Shown: positions 12,320 through 24,372, counted from the first letter of the stretch. The stretch: DNA of 64,000 nucleotides from Steromphala cineraria (GCA_916613615.1 OU744726.1:60652987-60716986); one strand, 5' to 3'. The notes: a model not told the origin generated them from the letters alone. Numbers and translations: made by a program.

Positions 12320-12815
12320 TATGTTGCAGTCAATATGTCAAATCAGTCATTTAGTCAAATGCCTAAATGTATCAGGCATTTTATCAAATAACTGCTACGA
12401 TACTTTTCTAGGCATTTACAATGTAGCTAAATGACTGGAATTGTACCATATGTTTTTGACAATTTGGCTGTTACTGTTTAGGCAATATGTCAAAAAAGCT
12501 ATAAAGTGTCACGTAAGTGTTGTAAGTTACTAAGCTTGTGTCTCAATAGATCTGGTCTACTTTACTTGCACTTGGACAAAGTGGTGAGTTTGAGCTCGAG
12601 TCTGAATTTGATAATAGTTCATGGAAATCCAAGGCATCCACAGACTCAATGATCTTTTGAACGGGCTAACGGTGACACGAAGGACATGTTGGTTGCATGG
12701 ATGAGCGACAAGAAGAAATCCAATTGGACTGTAGGTATCAAGTTTGTCCAATTTTCCAAGAACACAATTTTCAATGCTGATATTAAACAGTCACCCTTCT
12801 CTTTCATGTTTGATA
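12320..12815 (+). mobile_element. Insertion in A carrying integrase remains
   Basis: A' (around 40760) and A'' (around 47612) run from TATATATAC directly into CAACACGNANAATCCTTGC. Block A has about 495 bp more at this place. The right half encodes an integrase remnant (see 12575-12813); the left half holds a small inverted repeat (CAGTCATTTAG at 12351, CTAAATGACTG at 12427). It could be a TE insertion in A or a segment lost from A' and A''; no clear TSD is visible. Confidence 0.55.
12575..12813 (+). pseudogene. Integrase catalytic-core fragment, KRBA2/SCAND3-like
   Basis: In the frame through 12611 the translation runs IVHGNPRHPQTQ, an in-frame TGA at 12650-12652, then SFERANGD followed by TKDMLVAWMSDKKKSNWTVG, IKFVQFSKN and IKQSPF. 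This order (HG.PRHPQ, ..ERANGD, W..GIKFVQF.KN, IK.SP) matches the end of the DDE integrase core known from KRBA2/SCAND3-like proteins and related integrase-type transposons of invertebrates. The glutamate of the triad is retained in FERANGD. Only the last part of the core survives; the two aspartates upstream are missing and the frame is stopped, so it is inactive. The family assignment is from motif memory. Confidence 0.6.
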
Positions 12816-13557
12816 CAGCACGAATAATCCTTGCTAGAATGAGCACATGGTAAACATACAACATATAACAGTTATATCAGAGTGAACAAATAGGATTATG
12901 ATTGGACAATTACATTCGATTGTTTATGCTTTGTCCAGTGAGAAAATCGATGAATTATGTTTAGTCTACAAAATAAAATGTGTGTAATGTTGTTTCAGCA
13001 CATCAACGAATCAACGGGAAAATATACTTGTTTCTCGTCTGTAAAACAGTAATTCTATATTCTGGAAAGTCCTTAATAGCTTTCTATATAATGCTCTTAA
13101 ACCGTTCTCGTTCTCTGTGCCAGAAAGTTCAATAATGAATAAAAAACGTTGTGTTTGGTACGTATTCTCTTAAAACAAATTTCACACGTTTCATTAGCTT
13201 GTATATGAGTTTTATTATTACAGTTAAGTAGACTATCTCTATAGATTATCGTTTACGGATATTGCCTTTCTGATGAAGTAAAACTTGTTGTGTCAATATG
13301 GCTACAACGTTGGCAAAAAACGGGTCATAATTTTGCAACATACATGTAAATGTAAACTACTCAAAACTACTCAAAAGAAGTTCAGGGATAAACCTATAGT
13401 TCGTTGTGATTTATTTATAGATGAAGAACCATTGCGTGACTGGTGGTGCTTCTATACAGAGGATTGTTGCTTACAGTCTCGGTTGGAGCTTTTAAACAGG
13501 GATTAAACAGAAATGTGTTGAACCATACTGCAGCCAGAAAACGATTTCTTCTTCTAT

Positions 13558-13610
13558 CAATATCTTCATTTTCTCCTCACAGAGGCAGACCAACTCATGA
13601 AATGTTGATC
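13558..13610. repeat. Possible MITE-H terminal remnant in A
   Basis: CATTTTCTCCTCACAGAGGC then AACTCATGAAATGTTGATC resembles the TIR of the element at 49858-50205. The A' counterpart (41487-41560) continues further into the TIR (GCCTCTGTTCTTATTCGCC). Confidence 0.4.
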
Positions 13611-13980
13611 AAAACTGTTCACAATCGACATTTTCCGTTGCAATTGTGGTAATTGAAACAATTTGTTCTCCCCTAAAAAGTTATTTATTAGCAATCGACA
13701 TAAACGCCAATTCTAAACAAAACATGATGTTAACGGGCATAAGGTTTCTCCATTGAAAACCATTTGACAACATTTAAATATTAAATGTCATTATTACTTC
13801 TAATATCATTGTTTTCAATTAGACATTAATGCAGACATTCAAGAACTTCAGATAAGGACATATAAGTGGTTTCTGGTTGTTTTTCATTCAGGACTGTCGT
13901 CAGTGACTTACAGATAGATCACTTAGTAGTGTCATAATATATATAGACTTTACTGACTTTAAATTTAGATTTTGCGATGA

Positions 13981-14278
13981 AAGGTGAGGTGATGTTTGGT
14001 TTAACGTTTCACTTGTAACACGACTGCTAGTATAACTACAGGGAGAAAGCCTGCAGTACTTTTGTGGTTATGTGTTGTGGTGAAACCCGCGAGCATCGGC
14101 TGGAACTAGCGAACCATGTGTGGTACTGTGCTGAAATTAAATGTAGCATTGCACCCAAACCTTACGACTGGTAGAACAAGTCTCTGCAGACAAAGTTGCC
14201 AACCTACTGGCGGGGTTCTAACCATGGACCTCTCGATCCGAAGCCTTACACACTAACCACTGCGCAATCTGCACCCCC
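13981..14278 (-). mobile_element. tRNA-derived SINE with 10-bp TSD
   Basis: Flanked by TTTGCGATGA at 13971-13980 and 14279-14288. Read on the minus strand it starts GGGGTGCAGATTGCGCAGTG, with A box TTGCGCAGTGGTTAG and B box GGTTAGAACCC at tRNA-like spacing, then GCAACTTTGTCTGCAG and GTTTGGGTGCAATGCTACA shared with the SINEs at 8558, 37774 and 43624, then a long unique body. A' has a decayed copy in the same target (41798-41956); A'' has the empty target at 48596-48606. About 298 bp. Full-length by appearance, non-coding. Confidence 0.85.
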
Positions 14279-15189
14279 TTTGCGATGAGTTCGTTCCTTA
14301 TCATTTGATCTTTAATAAAAAGTTTAGGTGCGAATAAATAAATTCCATTAACTTTCCAGATTCGATATTTGTTGTCGGTAACTAAAGTTATCTTTGATTT
14401 ATCGAACAGTACCTTTCATAAATGCAACATTACCAACATATTCAATTGATGTAACCAAAATATATGTAAGATTTTAATCTTTGTGTAACTAATGAAGAAA
14501 ATAGAAATGAAATCGTTTATTGAGATTGTGCAATGTTAAAAAAATACAAAACAGCTCAATTAATATTTTGATAAAGCAGTTTTAGGTACAAGCAAACCGT
14601 CTACAACTTTTTATGTTTGGTATGTATATTTGCTAGAAAGTTCAGAAAGTAAGTCAAATCCTTTTTTTAAATCATAACCTTTGTTTAAAGTCAAGGATAA
14701 ATGTCTTATATAATAGTACGTAGCATGATGTGGCAAGGAGGTATAAAAGTCAATGAGAGAATCATCTTCATTCAACGTACTCATTGTTCCAGACGTAAAT
14801 ATGATTGATAAGGTCAAATTGTTGAGTTATTAGTCTAGGCTGCTTCAAGTCAGACATTATCGACTTCAGACCTGTCAACTTTAAAATCACTTTTTGTAAA
14901 GTGGTATTAATGTATTAATCAGCCCTTTTTATTGTCAATTTCATATTTAAGCCAAAAAGCATTAAAGTACATTTTAGGATTCAGGCCAACCCCATGTCCT
15001 TTTGATTTAAATGTAAGTGAGTTCATGCTCAGTATATGCTTTACTTGCTTTTCATTGTAATCATAAAAAGCTATGCTTTAAAAGTAGTAATATGCTACCT
15101 TACTCTGTTATTATTTCGTTTAAAACTAAGGCTGCTAGTTATGAATTATCAAAAACTGTATAAACAATACAAGATTTTTAAAAAAATGA

Positions 15190-15199
15190 TGATGTATGT
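15190..15199. other. Left target-site copy of the palindromic element
   Basis: TGATGTATGT, identical to the unoccupied site at 49559-49568 and matching TGATACATAT at 24373-24382 with three transitions. Suggests a TSD of about 8-10 bp. Confidence 0.65.
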
Positions 15200-15222
15200 G
15201 TATCAACCCAACTTGGAATCCC

Positions 15223-15292
15223 GTCCCATCTTAAGATGGGACGCGTCCCAACTTGGAATCCTAAGTTGGGACGTCCCATCTTAAGATGGGAC
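15223..15292. repeat. Left terminal palindrome cluster
   Basis: Three adjacent palindromes: perfect 20-mer GTCCCATCTTAAGATGGGAC (15223-15242), interrupted palindrome 15245-15272 with stems GTCCCAACTT and AAGTTGGGAC, and the perfect 20-mer again (15273-15292). The mirror copy is at 24287-24356. Candidate binding sites for the mobilising protein. Confidence 0.8.
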
Positions 15293-15297
15293 GGGGA

Positions 15298-16324
15298 ATA
15301 TTAAAACATGCATGTAATTATCTTATTTAAACATGAATTGTGATAAAAATTATATTTATCAATACTTACGGTATATACGTTTGACACGTACAAGAAAAAT
15401 TAAATTTGATGTTGATTTACTCGACTTACGGGCTTGGATTCAACTCCCACCTTCTACAAGCGAGTGAACACAACAAGTATGTAAAAACACGATGTCAACA
15501 TTCATTTACTGATCATATTTATTTGCATTTACGCTTTATAACACATCGATGATTTAGTATACATCATGTTCTGTTCTTTTTCAGTCATTAACCATCAACA
15601 TAGGAATTGAAACAAAGTAAACAAACTAAGAAACAACGTAAACAACATAACAGCACAAACCAAGCGACCTTTATTTGAAAATGAACATAAATGTAAATAA
15701 ACTTATCTGTATTTAATATACTATGAAATACATGTATTAAGAAAATCAACAAATAGACCCTCTTTATTTATTTACTATAGATAATATCGCCTTCAAATGT
15801 GAAACCAGCTTCCCTTATACAAAGAAATGAATAATCCAAATGTACATAGAAATCCAATGTAAAGGCTTTTCTCAATGTGTGTTACAACGCTATCCATTCC
15901 TAAACTAAGCACTGTGGGTAAGTTAATCTGACAGCTTGGCATGTTAGAGAATTAGAGACTGACATTGAGTCATTCATGTCAGCAAGCAATTCCAATCAGT
16001 CATGAATGGGCACCAATTTGACAACTGTCACTAATGTATGGTTAAAACAACACTGAGTTGGGGGAAGAAAAATCTTGTTGTTTTTAAACAGGCTGTAAAA
16101 TGATTTGTTTACTTATCATGTAACAAGCTTGATTAAATCAAATATAAACACATTTAAAAAACTTTATTGATGTATGTGTTTGCTGAAAGGTTTATGTGTA
16201 TGAAAGGTTTACCAAAATGTGTAACATTCAACAACTCTTAACTGGGAGAACAAAAATTATTATTATAACATAAAACACCTAGCACAAAATTAACATATTA
16301 ATGAAAAAATTTATTGAAAGGATC
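15298..16324. repeat. Left outer arm
   Basis: Non-satellite part of the left arm, nearly identical in inverted orientation to 23376-24286. For example GCTTGGCATGTTAGAGAATT (15934-15953) has its complement near 23753. About 130 bp (roughly 15648-15777, from CAGCACAAACCAAGC) has no counterpart in the right arm, so one arm gained or lost it. Confidence 0.85.
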
Positions 16325-19300
16325 TTTATAAAATTTATAAAATAGTATGAAGTTACATAATACAATCAAGTTATAGTGTAGGAATATCATATCTTAGTGT
16401 CACAATTTTATTTTATATTTTTAATGAGTAACCAGTCAAAACCGATAGAAATTCCAAGTTGGGACGGCAATGTCTGGGAGTTTTGAGTCCTTTACGGTTA
16501 ATGTTTATTTTTCTGAATGTATTAAATAGTATAAACTTACATTATACAATCAAGTTATAGTGTAGGAATATCATATCTTAGTGTCAACATTTTATTTTAT
16601 ATTTTAAATGATTGAGCAGTCAAAACCGATAGAAATTCCAAGTTGGGACGGCCATGTCTGAGAGTTTTGAGTCAATTTTGGGTAAAGTTTATTTATCTGT
16701 AAGTATGAAATAGTATTTAGTTACATAAAACAATCAAGTTGTATTGTCGTAATATAATATTTTAGTGTGAAAATTTTAATATATATTTTTAATGAGTTAG
16801 CAGTCAAAACCGATAGAAATTCCAAGTTGGGACGGCCATGTCTGAGAGTTTTGAGTCATTATTGGTTAAAGTTTATTTTTCTGTAAGTATGAAATAGTAT
16901 TTAGTTACATAAAACAATCAAGTTGTATTGTCGTAATATAATATTTTAGTGTGAAAATTTTATTTTATATTTTTAATGAGTTAGCAGTCAAAACCGATAG
17001 AAATTCCAAGTTGGGACGGCCATGTCTGTTACTTTGGATTACTTAACGGTTATTTTTTATTTTTCTAAATTTATAAAATAGTATGAACTTTCATAATACA
17101 ATCAAGTTATAGTGTAGGAATATCATATCTTAATGTCAAAATTTTATTTTATATTTTAAATGAGTTAACAGTCGAAACCGATAGAAATTCCAAGTTGGGA
17201 CGGCCATGTCTGGGAGTTTTGAGTACTTTACGGTTATTTTTTATTTTTCTAAATTTATAAAATAGTATGAACTTACATAATACAATCAAGTTATAGTTTA
17301 GGAATATAATATCTTAGTGTCAAAATCATATTTTATATTTTTTATGAGTTAACAGTCAAAATCGATAGAAATTCCAAGTTGGGACGGCCATGTCTGAGAG
17401 TTTGGAGTCATTTACAGTTAATGTTTATTTTTCTGAATGTATAAAATAGTATAAACTTACATAATACAATCAAGTTATAGTGTAGGAATATCATATCTTA
17501 GTGTCAAAATCATATTTTATATTTTTAATGAGTTAACAGTCAAAACCGATAGAAATTCCAAGTTGGGACGGCCATGTCTGTTACTTTGGAGTATTTTACG
17601 GTTATTTTTTATTTTTCTAAATATATAAAATAGTATGAACTTACATAATACAATCAAGTTATAGTGTAGGAATATAATATCTTAATGTCAAAATTTTATT
17701 TTATATTTTAAATGAGTTAGCAGTCAAAACCGATAGAAATTCCAAGTTGGGACGGCCATGTCTGAGAGTTTGGAGTCATTTACAGTTAATGTTTATTTTT
17801 CTGAATGTATAAAATAGTATAAACTTACATAATACAATCAAGTTATAGTGTAGTAATATCATATCTTAATGTCAAAATTTTATTTTATATTTTAAATGAG
17901 TTAACAGTCAAAACCGATAGAAATTCCAAGTTGGGACGGCCATGTCTGGGAGTTTTGAGTACTTTACGGTTATTTTTTATTTTTCTAAATTTATAAAATA
18001 GTATGAACTTACATAGTACAATCAAGTTATAGTGTAGGAATATAATATCTTAATGTCAAAATTTTATTTTATATTTTAAATGAGTTAGCAGTCAAAACCG
18101 ATAGAAATTCTAAGTTGGGACGGCCATGTCTGAGGGTTTGGAGTCATTTACAGTTAATGTTTATTTTTCTGAATGTATAAAATAGTATGAACTTACATAA
18201 TACAATCAAGTTATAGTGTAGTAATATCATATCTTAATGTCAAAATTTTATTTTATATTTTAAATGAGTTAACAGTCAAAACCGATAGAAATTCCAAGTT
18301 GGGACGGCCATGTCTTGGAGTTTTGAGTACTTTACGGTTATTTTTTATTTTTCTAAATTTATAAAATAGTATGAACTTACATAATACAATCCATTTATAG
18401 TGTAGGAATATAATATCTTAATGTCAAAATTTTATTTTATATTTTAAATGAGTTAGCAGTCAAAACCGATAGAAATTCCAAGTTGGGACTGCCATGTCTG
18501 AGAGTTTGGAGTCAATTTTGGGTAAAGTTTATTTTTCTGTAAGTATGAAATAGTATTTAGTTACATAAAACAATCAAGTTGTATTGTCGTAATATAATAT
18601 TTTAGTGTCAACATTTTATTTTATATTTTAAATGAGTGAGCAGTCAAAACCGATAGAAATTCCAAGTTGGGACGGCCATGTCTGAGAGTTTGGAGTCATT
18701 TACAGTTAATGTTTATTTTTCTGAATGTATAAAATAGTATAAACTTACATAATACAATCAAGTTATAGTGTAGGAATATAATATCTTAATGTCAAAATTT
18801 TATTTTATATTTTAAATGAGTTAGCAGTCAAAACCGATAGAAATTCCAAGTTGGGACGGCCATGTCTGGGAGTTTTGAGTACTTTACGGTTATTTTTTAT
18901 TTTTCTAAATTTATAAAATAGTATGAACTTACATAATACAATCAAGTTATAGTGTAGGAATATAATATCTTAATGTCAAAATTTTTTATTTTATATTTTA
19001 AATGAGTTAGCAGTCAAAACCGATAGAAATTCCAAGTTGGGACGGCCATGTCTGAGAGTTTGGAGTCATTTACAGTTAATGTTTATTTTTCTGAATGTAT
19101 AAAATAGTATAAACTTACATAATACAATCAAGTTATAGTGTAGTAATATCATATCTTAATGTCAAAATTTTATTTTATATTTTAAATGAGTTAACAGTCA
19201 AAACCGATAGAAATTCCAAGTTGGGACGGCCATGTCTGGGAGTTTTGAGTACTTTACGGTTATTTTTTATTTTTCTAAATTTATAAAATAGTATGAACTT

Positions 19301-19820
19301 ACATAATACAATCAAGTTATAGTGTAGGAATATAATATCTTAATGTCAAAATTTTATTATATATTTTAAATGAGTTAGCAGTCAAAACCGATAGAAATTC
19401 CAAGTTGGGACGGCCATGTCTGAGAGTTTGGAGTCATTTACAGTTAATGTGTATTTTTCTGAATGTATAAAATAGTATAAACTTACATAATGCAATCAAG
19501 TTATAGTGTAGGAATATCATATCTTAATGTCAAAATCATATTTTATATTTTTTATGAGTTAACAGTCAAAACCGATAGAAATTCCAAGTTGGGACGGCCA
19601 TGTCTGAGAGATCGGAGTCATTTACAGTTAATGTTTATTTTTCTGAATGTATAAAATAGTATAAACTTACATAATACAATCAAGTTATAGTGTAGTAATA
19701 TCATACCTTAGTGTCAAAATTTTATTTTATATTTCAAATAGATTAACAGTCAAAACCGATAGAAATTCCAAGTTGGGACGGCCATGTCTGAGAGTTTGGA
19801 GTCATTTACGGTAAATGTTT
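16325..19820 (+). repeat. Satellite array, left arm (19 x ~184 bp)
   Basis: The conserved core (CGATAGAAATTCCAAGTTGG followed by GACGGCCATGTCTG) recurs every 184 bp; its GAAATTCC starts at 16448, 16632, 16816, 17000, 17184 and so on to 19762. Between cores monomers are AT-rich and fall into types by the sequence after the core (AGAGTTTGGAGTCATTTACAG type, GGGAGTTTTGAGTACTTTACGG type, TTACTTTGGAGT type). Types often alternate, giving a partial ~368-bp higher-order unit. Non-coding. Confidence 0.95.
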
Positions 19821-19879
19821 ATTTTTCTAGTATAACCCTAAAAAACTCCAAAGTTACAGACATGATCGTTTTATACATT
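19821..19879. other. Centre of the palindrome
   Basis: About 59 bp between the arms. It contains ACTCCAAAGTTACAGACATG, a piece of a monomer in right-arm orientation, so the centre is a truncated monomer and not an unrelated spacer. Confidence 0.75.
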
Positions 19880-22800
19880 CAGAAAAATAAACATTAACCG
19901 TAAATGACTCTAAACTCTCAGACATGGCCGTCCCAACTTGGAATTTCTATCGGTTTTGACTGCTAACTCATTAAAAATATAAAATAAAATTTTCACACTA
20001 AAATATTATATTAGGACAATACAACTTGATTGTTTTATGTAACTAAATACTATTTCAGACTTACAGAAAAATAAACTTTACCCAAAATTGACTCAAAACT
20101 CTCAGACATGGCCGTCCCAACTTGGAATTTCTATCGGTTTTGACTGTTAACTCATAAAAAATATAAAATATGATTTTGACACATAGATATGATATTCCTA
20201 CACTATAACTTGATTGTAATATGTAAGTTTATACTATTTTATACATTCAGAAAAATAAACATTAACTGTAAATGACTCCAAACTCTCAGACATGGCCGTC
20301 CCAACTTGGAATTTCTATCGGTTTTGACTGCTAACTCATTAAAAATATAAAATAAAATTTTCACACTAAAATATTATATTACGACAATACAACTTGATTG
20401 TTTTATGTAACTAAATACTATTTCAGACTTACAGAAAAATAAACTTTACCCAAAATTGACTCAAAACTCTCAGACATGGCCGTCCCAACTTGGAATTTCT
20501 ATCGGTTTTGACTGCTAACTCATTAAAAATATAAAATAAAATTTTCACACTAAAATATTATATTACGACAATACAACTTGATTGTTTTATGTAACTAAAT
20601 ACTATTTCAGACTTACAGAAAAATAAACTTTACCCAAAATTGACTCAAAACTCTCAGACATGGCCGTCCCAACTTGGAATTTCTATCGGTTTTGACTGTT
20701 AACTCATAAAAAATATAAAATATGATTTTGACACTTAGATATGATATTCCTACACTATAACTTGATTGTATTATGTAAGTTTATACTATTTTATACATTC
20801 AGAAAAATAAACATTAACTGTAAATGACTCCAAACTCTCAGACATGGCCGTCCCAACTTGGAATTTCTATCGGTTTTGACTGCTAACTCATTAAAAATAT
20901 AAAATAAAATTTTCACACTAAAATATTATATTACGACAATACAACTTGATTGTTTTATGTAACTAAATACTATTTCAGACTTACAGAAAAATAAACTTTA
21001 CCCAAAATTGACTCAAAACTCTCAGACATGGCCGTCCCAACTTGGAATTTCTATCGGTTTTGACTGCTAACTCATTAAAAATATAAAATAAAATGTTGAC
21101 ATTAAGATATTATATTCCTACAATATAACTTGATTGTATAATGTAAGTTTATACTATTTTATAAATTCAGAAATATAAACATTAACCGTAAAGTACTCAA
21201 AACTCCCAGACATGGCCGTCCCAACTTGGAATTTCTATCGGTTTTGACTGTTAACTCATTTAAAATAGAAAATAAAATCTTAACACTAAGATATGATATT
21301 CCTACACTATAACTTGATTGTATTATGTAAGTTCATACTATTTTATAAATTTAGAAAAATAAAAAATAACCGTAAAGAACTCCAAAGAAACAGACATGGC
21401 CGTCTCAACTTGGAATTTCTATCGGTTTTGACTGCTTACTCATTTAAAATATAAAATAAAATTTTGACATTAAGATATTATATTCCTACACTATAACTTG
21501 ATTGTACTATGTAAGTTCATACTATTTTATAAATTTAGAAAAATAAAAAATAACCGTAAAGTACTCCAAAGTAACAGACATGGCCGTCCCAACTTGGAAT
21601 TTCTATCGGTTTTGACTGTTAACTCATAAAAAATATAAGATATGATTTTTACATTAAGATATGATATTCCTACACTATAACTTGATTGTATTATGTAAGT
21701 TAATACTATTTTATACATTCAGAAAAATAAACATTAACTGTAAATGACTCCAAACTCTCAGACATGGCCGTCCCAACTTGGAATTTCTATCGGTTTTGAC
21801 TGCTAACTCATTAAAAATATAAAATAAAATTTTGACATTAAGATATTATATTCCTACACTATAACTTGATTGTATTATGTAAGTTCAAACTATTTTATAA
21901 ATTTAGAAAAATAAAAAATAACCGTAAAGTACTCAAAACTCCCAGACATGGCCGTCCCAACTTGGAATTTCTATCGGTTTTGACTGTTAACTCATTTAAA
22001 ATATAAAATAAAATTTTGACATTAAGATATGATATTACTACACTATAACTTGATTGTATTATGTAAGTTTATACTATTTTATACATTCAGAAAAATAAAC
22101 ATTAACTGTAAATGACTCCAAACTCTCAGACATGGCAGTCCCAACTTGGAATTTCTATCGGTTTTGACTGCTAACTCATTTAAAATATAAAATAAAATTT
22201 TGACATTAAGATATTATATTCCTACACTATAACTTGATTGTATTATGTAAGTTCATACTATTTTATAAATTTAGAAAAAAAAATAACCGTAAAGTACTCC
22301 AAAGTAACAGACATGGCCGTCCCAACTTGGAATTTCTATCGGTTTTGACTGTTAACTCATAAAAAATATAAAATATGATTTTGACACTTAGATATGATAT
22401 TCCTACACTATAACTTGATTGTATTATGTAAGTTTATACTATTTTATACATTCAGAAAAATAAACATTAACTGTAAATGACTCCAAACTCTCAGACATGG
22501 CCGTCCCAACTTGGAATTTCTATCGGTTTTGACTGCTAACTCATTTAAAATATAAAATAAAATTTTGACATTAAGATATTATATTCCTACACTATAACTT
22601 GATTGTATTATGTAAGTTCATACTATTTTATAAATTTAGAAAAATAAAAAATAACCGTAAAGTACTCAAAACTCCCAGACATGGCCGTCCCAATTTGGAA
22701 TTTCTATCGGTTTTGACTGCTAACTCATTTAAAATATAAAATAAAATTTTGACATTAAGATATTATATTCCTACACTATAACTTTATTGTATTATGTAAG

Positions 22801-23375
22801 TTCATACTATTTTATAAATTTAGAAAAATAAAAAATAACCGTAAAATACTCCAAAGTAACAGACATGGCCATCCCAACTTGGAATTTCTATTGGTTTTGA
22901 CTGTTAACTCATAAAAAATATAAAATATGATTTTGACACTAAGATATGATTTTCCTACACTATAACTTGATTGTATTATGTAAGTTTATACTATTTTATA
23001 CATTCAGAAAAATAAACATTAACTGTAAATGACTCCAAACTCTCAGACATGGCCGTCCCAACTTGGAATTTCTATCGGTTTTGACTGCTCAATCATTTAA
23101 AATATAAAATAAAATGTTGACACTAAGATATTATATTCCTACACTATAACTTGATTGTATAATGTAAGTTTATACTATTTAATACATTCAGAAAAATAAA
23201 CATTAACCGTAAAGGACTCAAAACTCCCAGACATTGCCGTCCCAACTTGGAATTTCTATCGGTTTTGACTGGTTACTCATTAAAAATATAAAATAAAATT
23301 GTGACACTAAGATATGATATTCCTACACTATAACTTGATTGTATTATGTAACTTCATACTATTTTATAAATTTTA
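19880..23375 (-). repeat. Satellite array, right arm (19 x ~184 bp)
   Basis: The same monomer in reverse orientation (CAGACATGGCCGTCCCAACT, then GGAATTTCTATCGG), last core at about 23249. The monomer count equals the left arm, but the order of types does not mirror it: the inner part is rich in the CCCAAAATTGACTCAAAACTC type (20098, 20464, 20648, 21016), seen on the left only at monomers 2, 3 and 12. The outermost monomer does match its left counterpart. Confidence 0.95.
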
Positions 23376-24286
23376 TAAAGATCCTTTCAATAAATTTTTT
23401 CATTAATATGTTAATTTTGTGGTAGGTGTTTTATGTTATAATAATAATTTTTGTTCTCTCAGTTAAGAGTTGTTGAATGTTACACATTTTGGTAAACCTT
23501 TCATACACATAAACCTTTCAGCAAACACATACATCAATAAAGTTTTTTAAATGTGTTTATATTTGATTTAATCAAGCTTGTTACATGATAAGTAAACAAA
23601 TCATTTTACAGCCTGTTTAAAAACAACAAGATTTTTCTTCCCCCAACTCAGTGTTGTTTTAACCATACATTAGTGACAGTTGTCAAATTGGTGCCCATTC
23701 ATGACTGATTGGAATTGCTTGCTGACATGAATGACTCAATGTCAGTCTCTAATTCTCTAACATGCCAAGCTGTCAGATTAACTTACCCACAGTGCTTAGT
23801 TTAGGAATGGATAGCGTTGTAACACACATTGAGAAAAGCCTTTACATTGGATTTCTATGTACATTTGGATTATTCATTTCTTTGTATAAGGTAAGCTGGT
23901 TTCACATTTGAAGGCGATATTATCTATATTATGTTGTTTACGTTGTTTCTTAGTTTGTTTACTTTGTTTCAAGTCCTATGTTGATGGTTTATGACTGAAA
24001 AGGAACAGAAAATGATGTATACTAAATCATCGATGTGTTATAAAGCGTAAATGCAAATAAATATGACCAGTAAATGAATGTTAACATCGTGTTTTTACAT
24101 ACTTGTTGTGTTCACTCGCTTGTAGAAGGTGGGAGTTGAATCCAAGGCCGTAAGTCGAGTAAATCAACATCAAATTTCATTTTTCTTGTACGTGTCAAAC
24201 GTATATACCGTTAGTATTAATACATATCATTTTAAACACAATTCATGTTTAAATAAGATAATTACATGCATGTTTTAATACTCCCC
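23376..24286. repeat. Right outer arm
   Basis: Inverted copy of 15298-16324, almost identical except for the ~130-bp segment it lacks (between ATAATATAGA and the GTTGTTTACG side, near 23932) and scattered substitutions. Confidence 0.85.
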
Positions 24287-24356
24287 GTCCCATCTTAAGA
24301 TGGGACGTCCCAACTTAGGATTCCAAGTTGGGACGCGTCCCATCTTAAGATTGGGC
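24287..24356. repeat. Right terminal palindrome cluster
   Basis: GTCCCATCTTAAGATGGGAC (24287-24306), interrupted palindrome 24307-24334, then a third copy with substitutions (24337-24356, ends GATTGGGC). The mirror of 15223-15292; the outermost unit is decaying. Confidence 0.8.
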
Positions 24357-24372
24357 GGATCCGCAGTTGGGA

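Larger units (their letters stand above)
7230..15199 (+). repeat. Segmental duplication block A (copy 1)
   Basis: Colinear with A' (36715-42692) and A'' (42705-49568), in the same orientation. Clear anchors include AGAGCCATATCAGTTCAG (7878 / 37299; a variant occurs in A''), TAAATCCTTGGATTGCAG (9120) and CTGTAAAACAGTAATTCTA (13040). Similarity is roughly nine bases in ten by eye. Homology continues past the palindromic element into B, so A and B form one ancestral unit. The block holds a SINE head, a hairpin-ended repeat, three private insertions (10655-11025, 11191-12016, 12320-12815) and a second SINE. No open frame is conserved among the three copies, which argues against a host gene here. 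Confidence 0.9.
15200..24372. mobile_element. 9.17-kb foldback element with satellite arms
   Basis: A giant inverted repeat. In order: terminal palindrome cluster, unique outer arm of about 1 kb, 19 direct monomers of about 184 bp, ~60-bp centre, 19 inverted monomers, outer arm, terminal cluster. No open frame longer than about 80 codons and no transposase. The same junction in the paralogous A''/B' copy is uninterrupted (49559-49568), and a ~10-bp site flanks it on both sides, so this looks like a mobilised unit. Foldback elements with long terminal repeats built of subrepeats and 8-10-bp TSDs are known (Drosophila FB, sea-urchin TU; several are linked to Mutator-type transposases). Membership in that class is inference. 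It would have to be mobilised by a transposase encoded elsewhere. Confidence 0.85.

Noticed and set aside
12228..12434. 68-codon plus-strand frame
   Set aside because: Crosses the junction of the private insertion in A and has no domain.
16325..23375. CRISPR-like regular repeats
   Set aside because: Monomers are 184 bp and contiguous, 'spacers' are themselves homologous, and the context is eukaryotic; it is satellite DNA.
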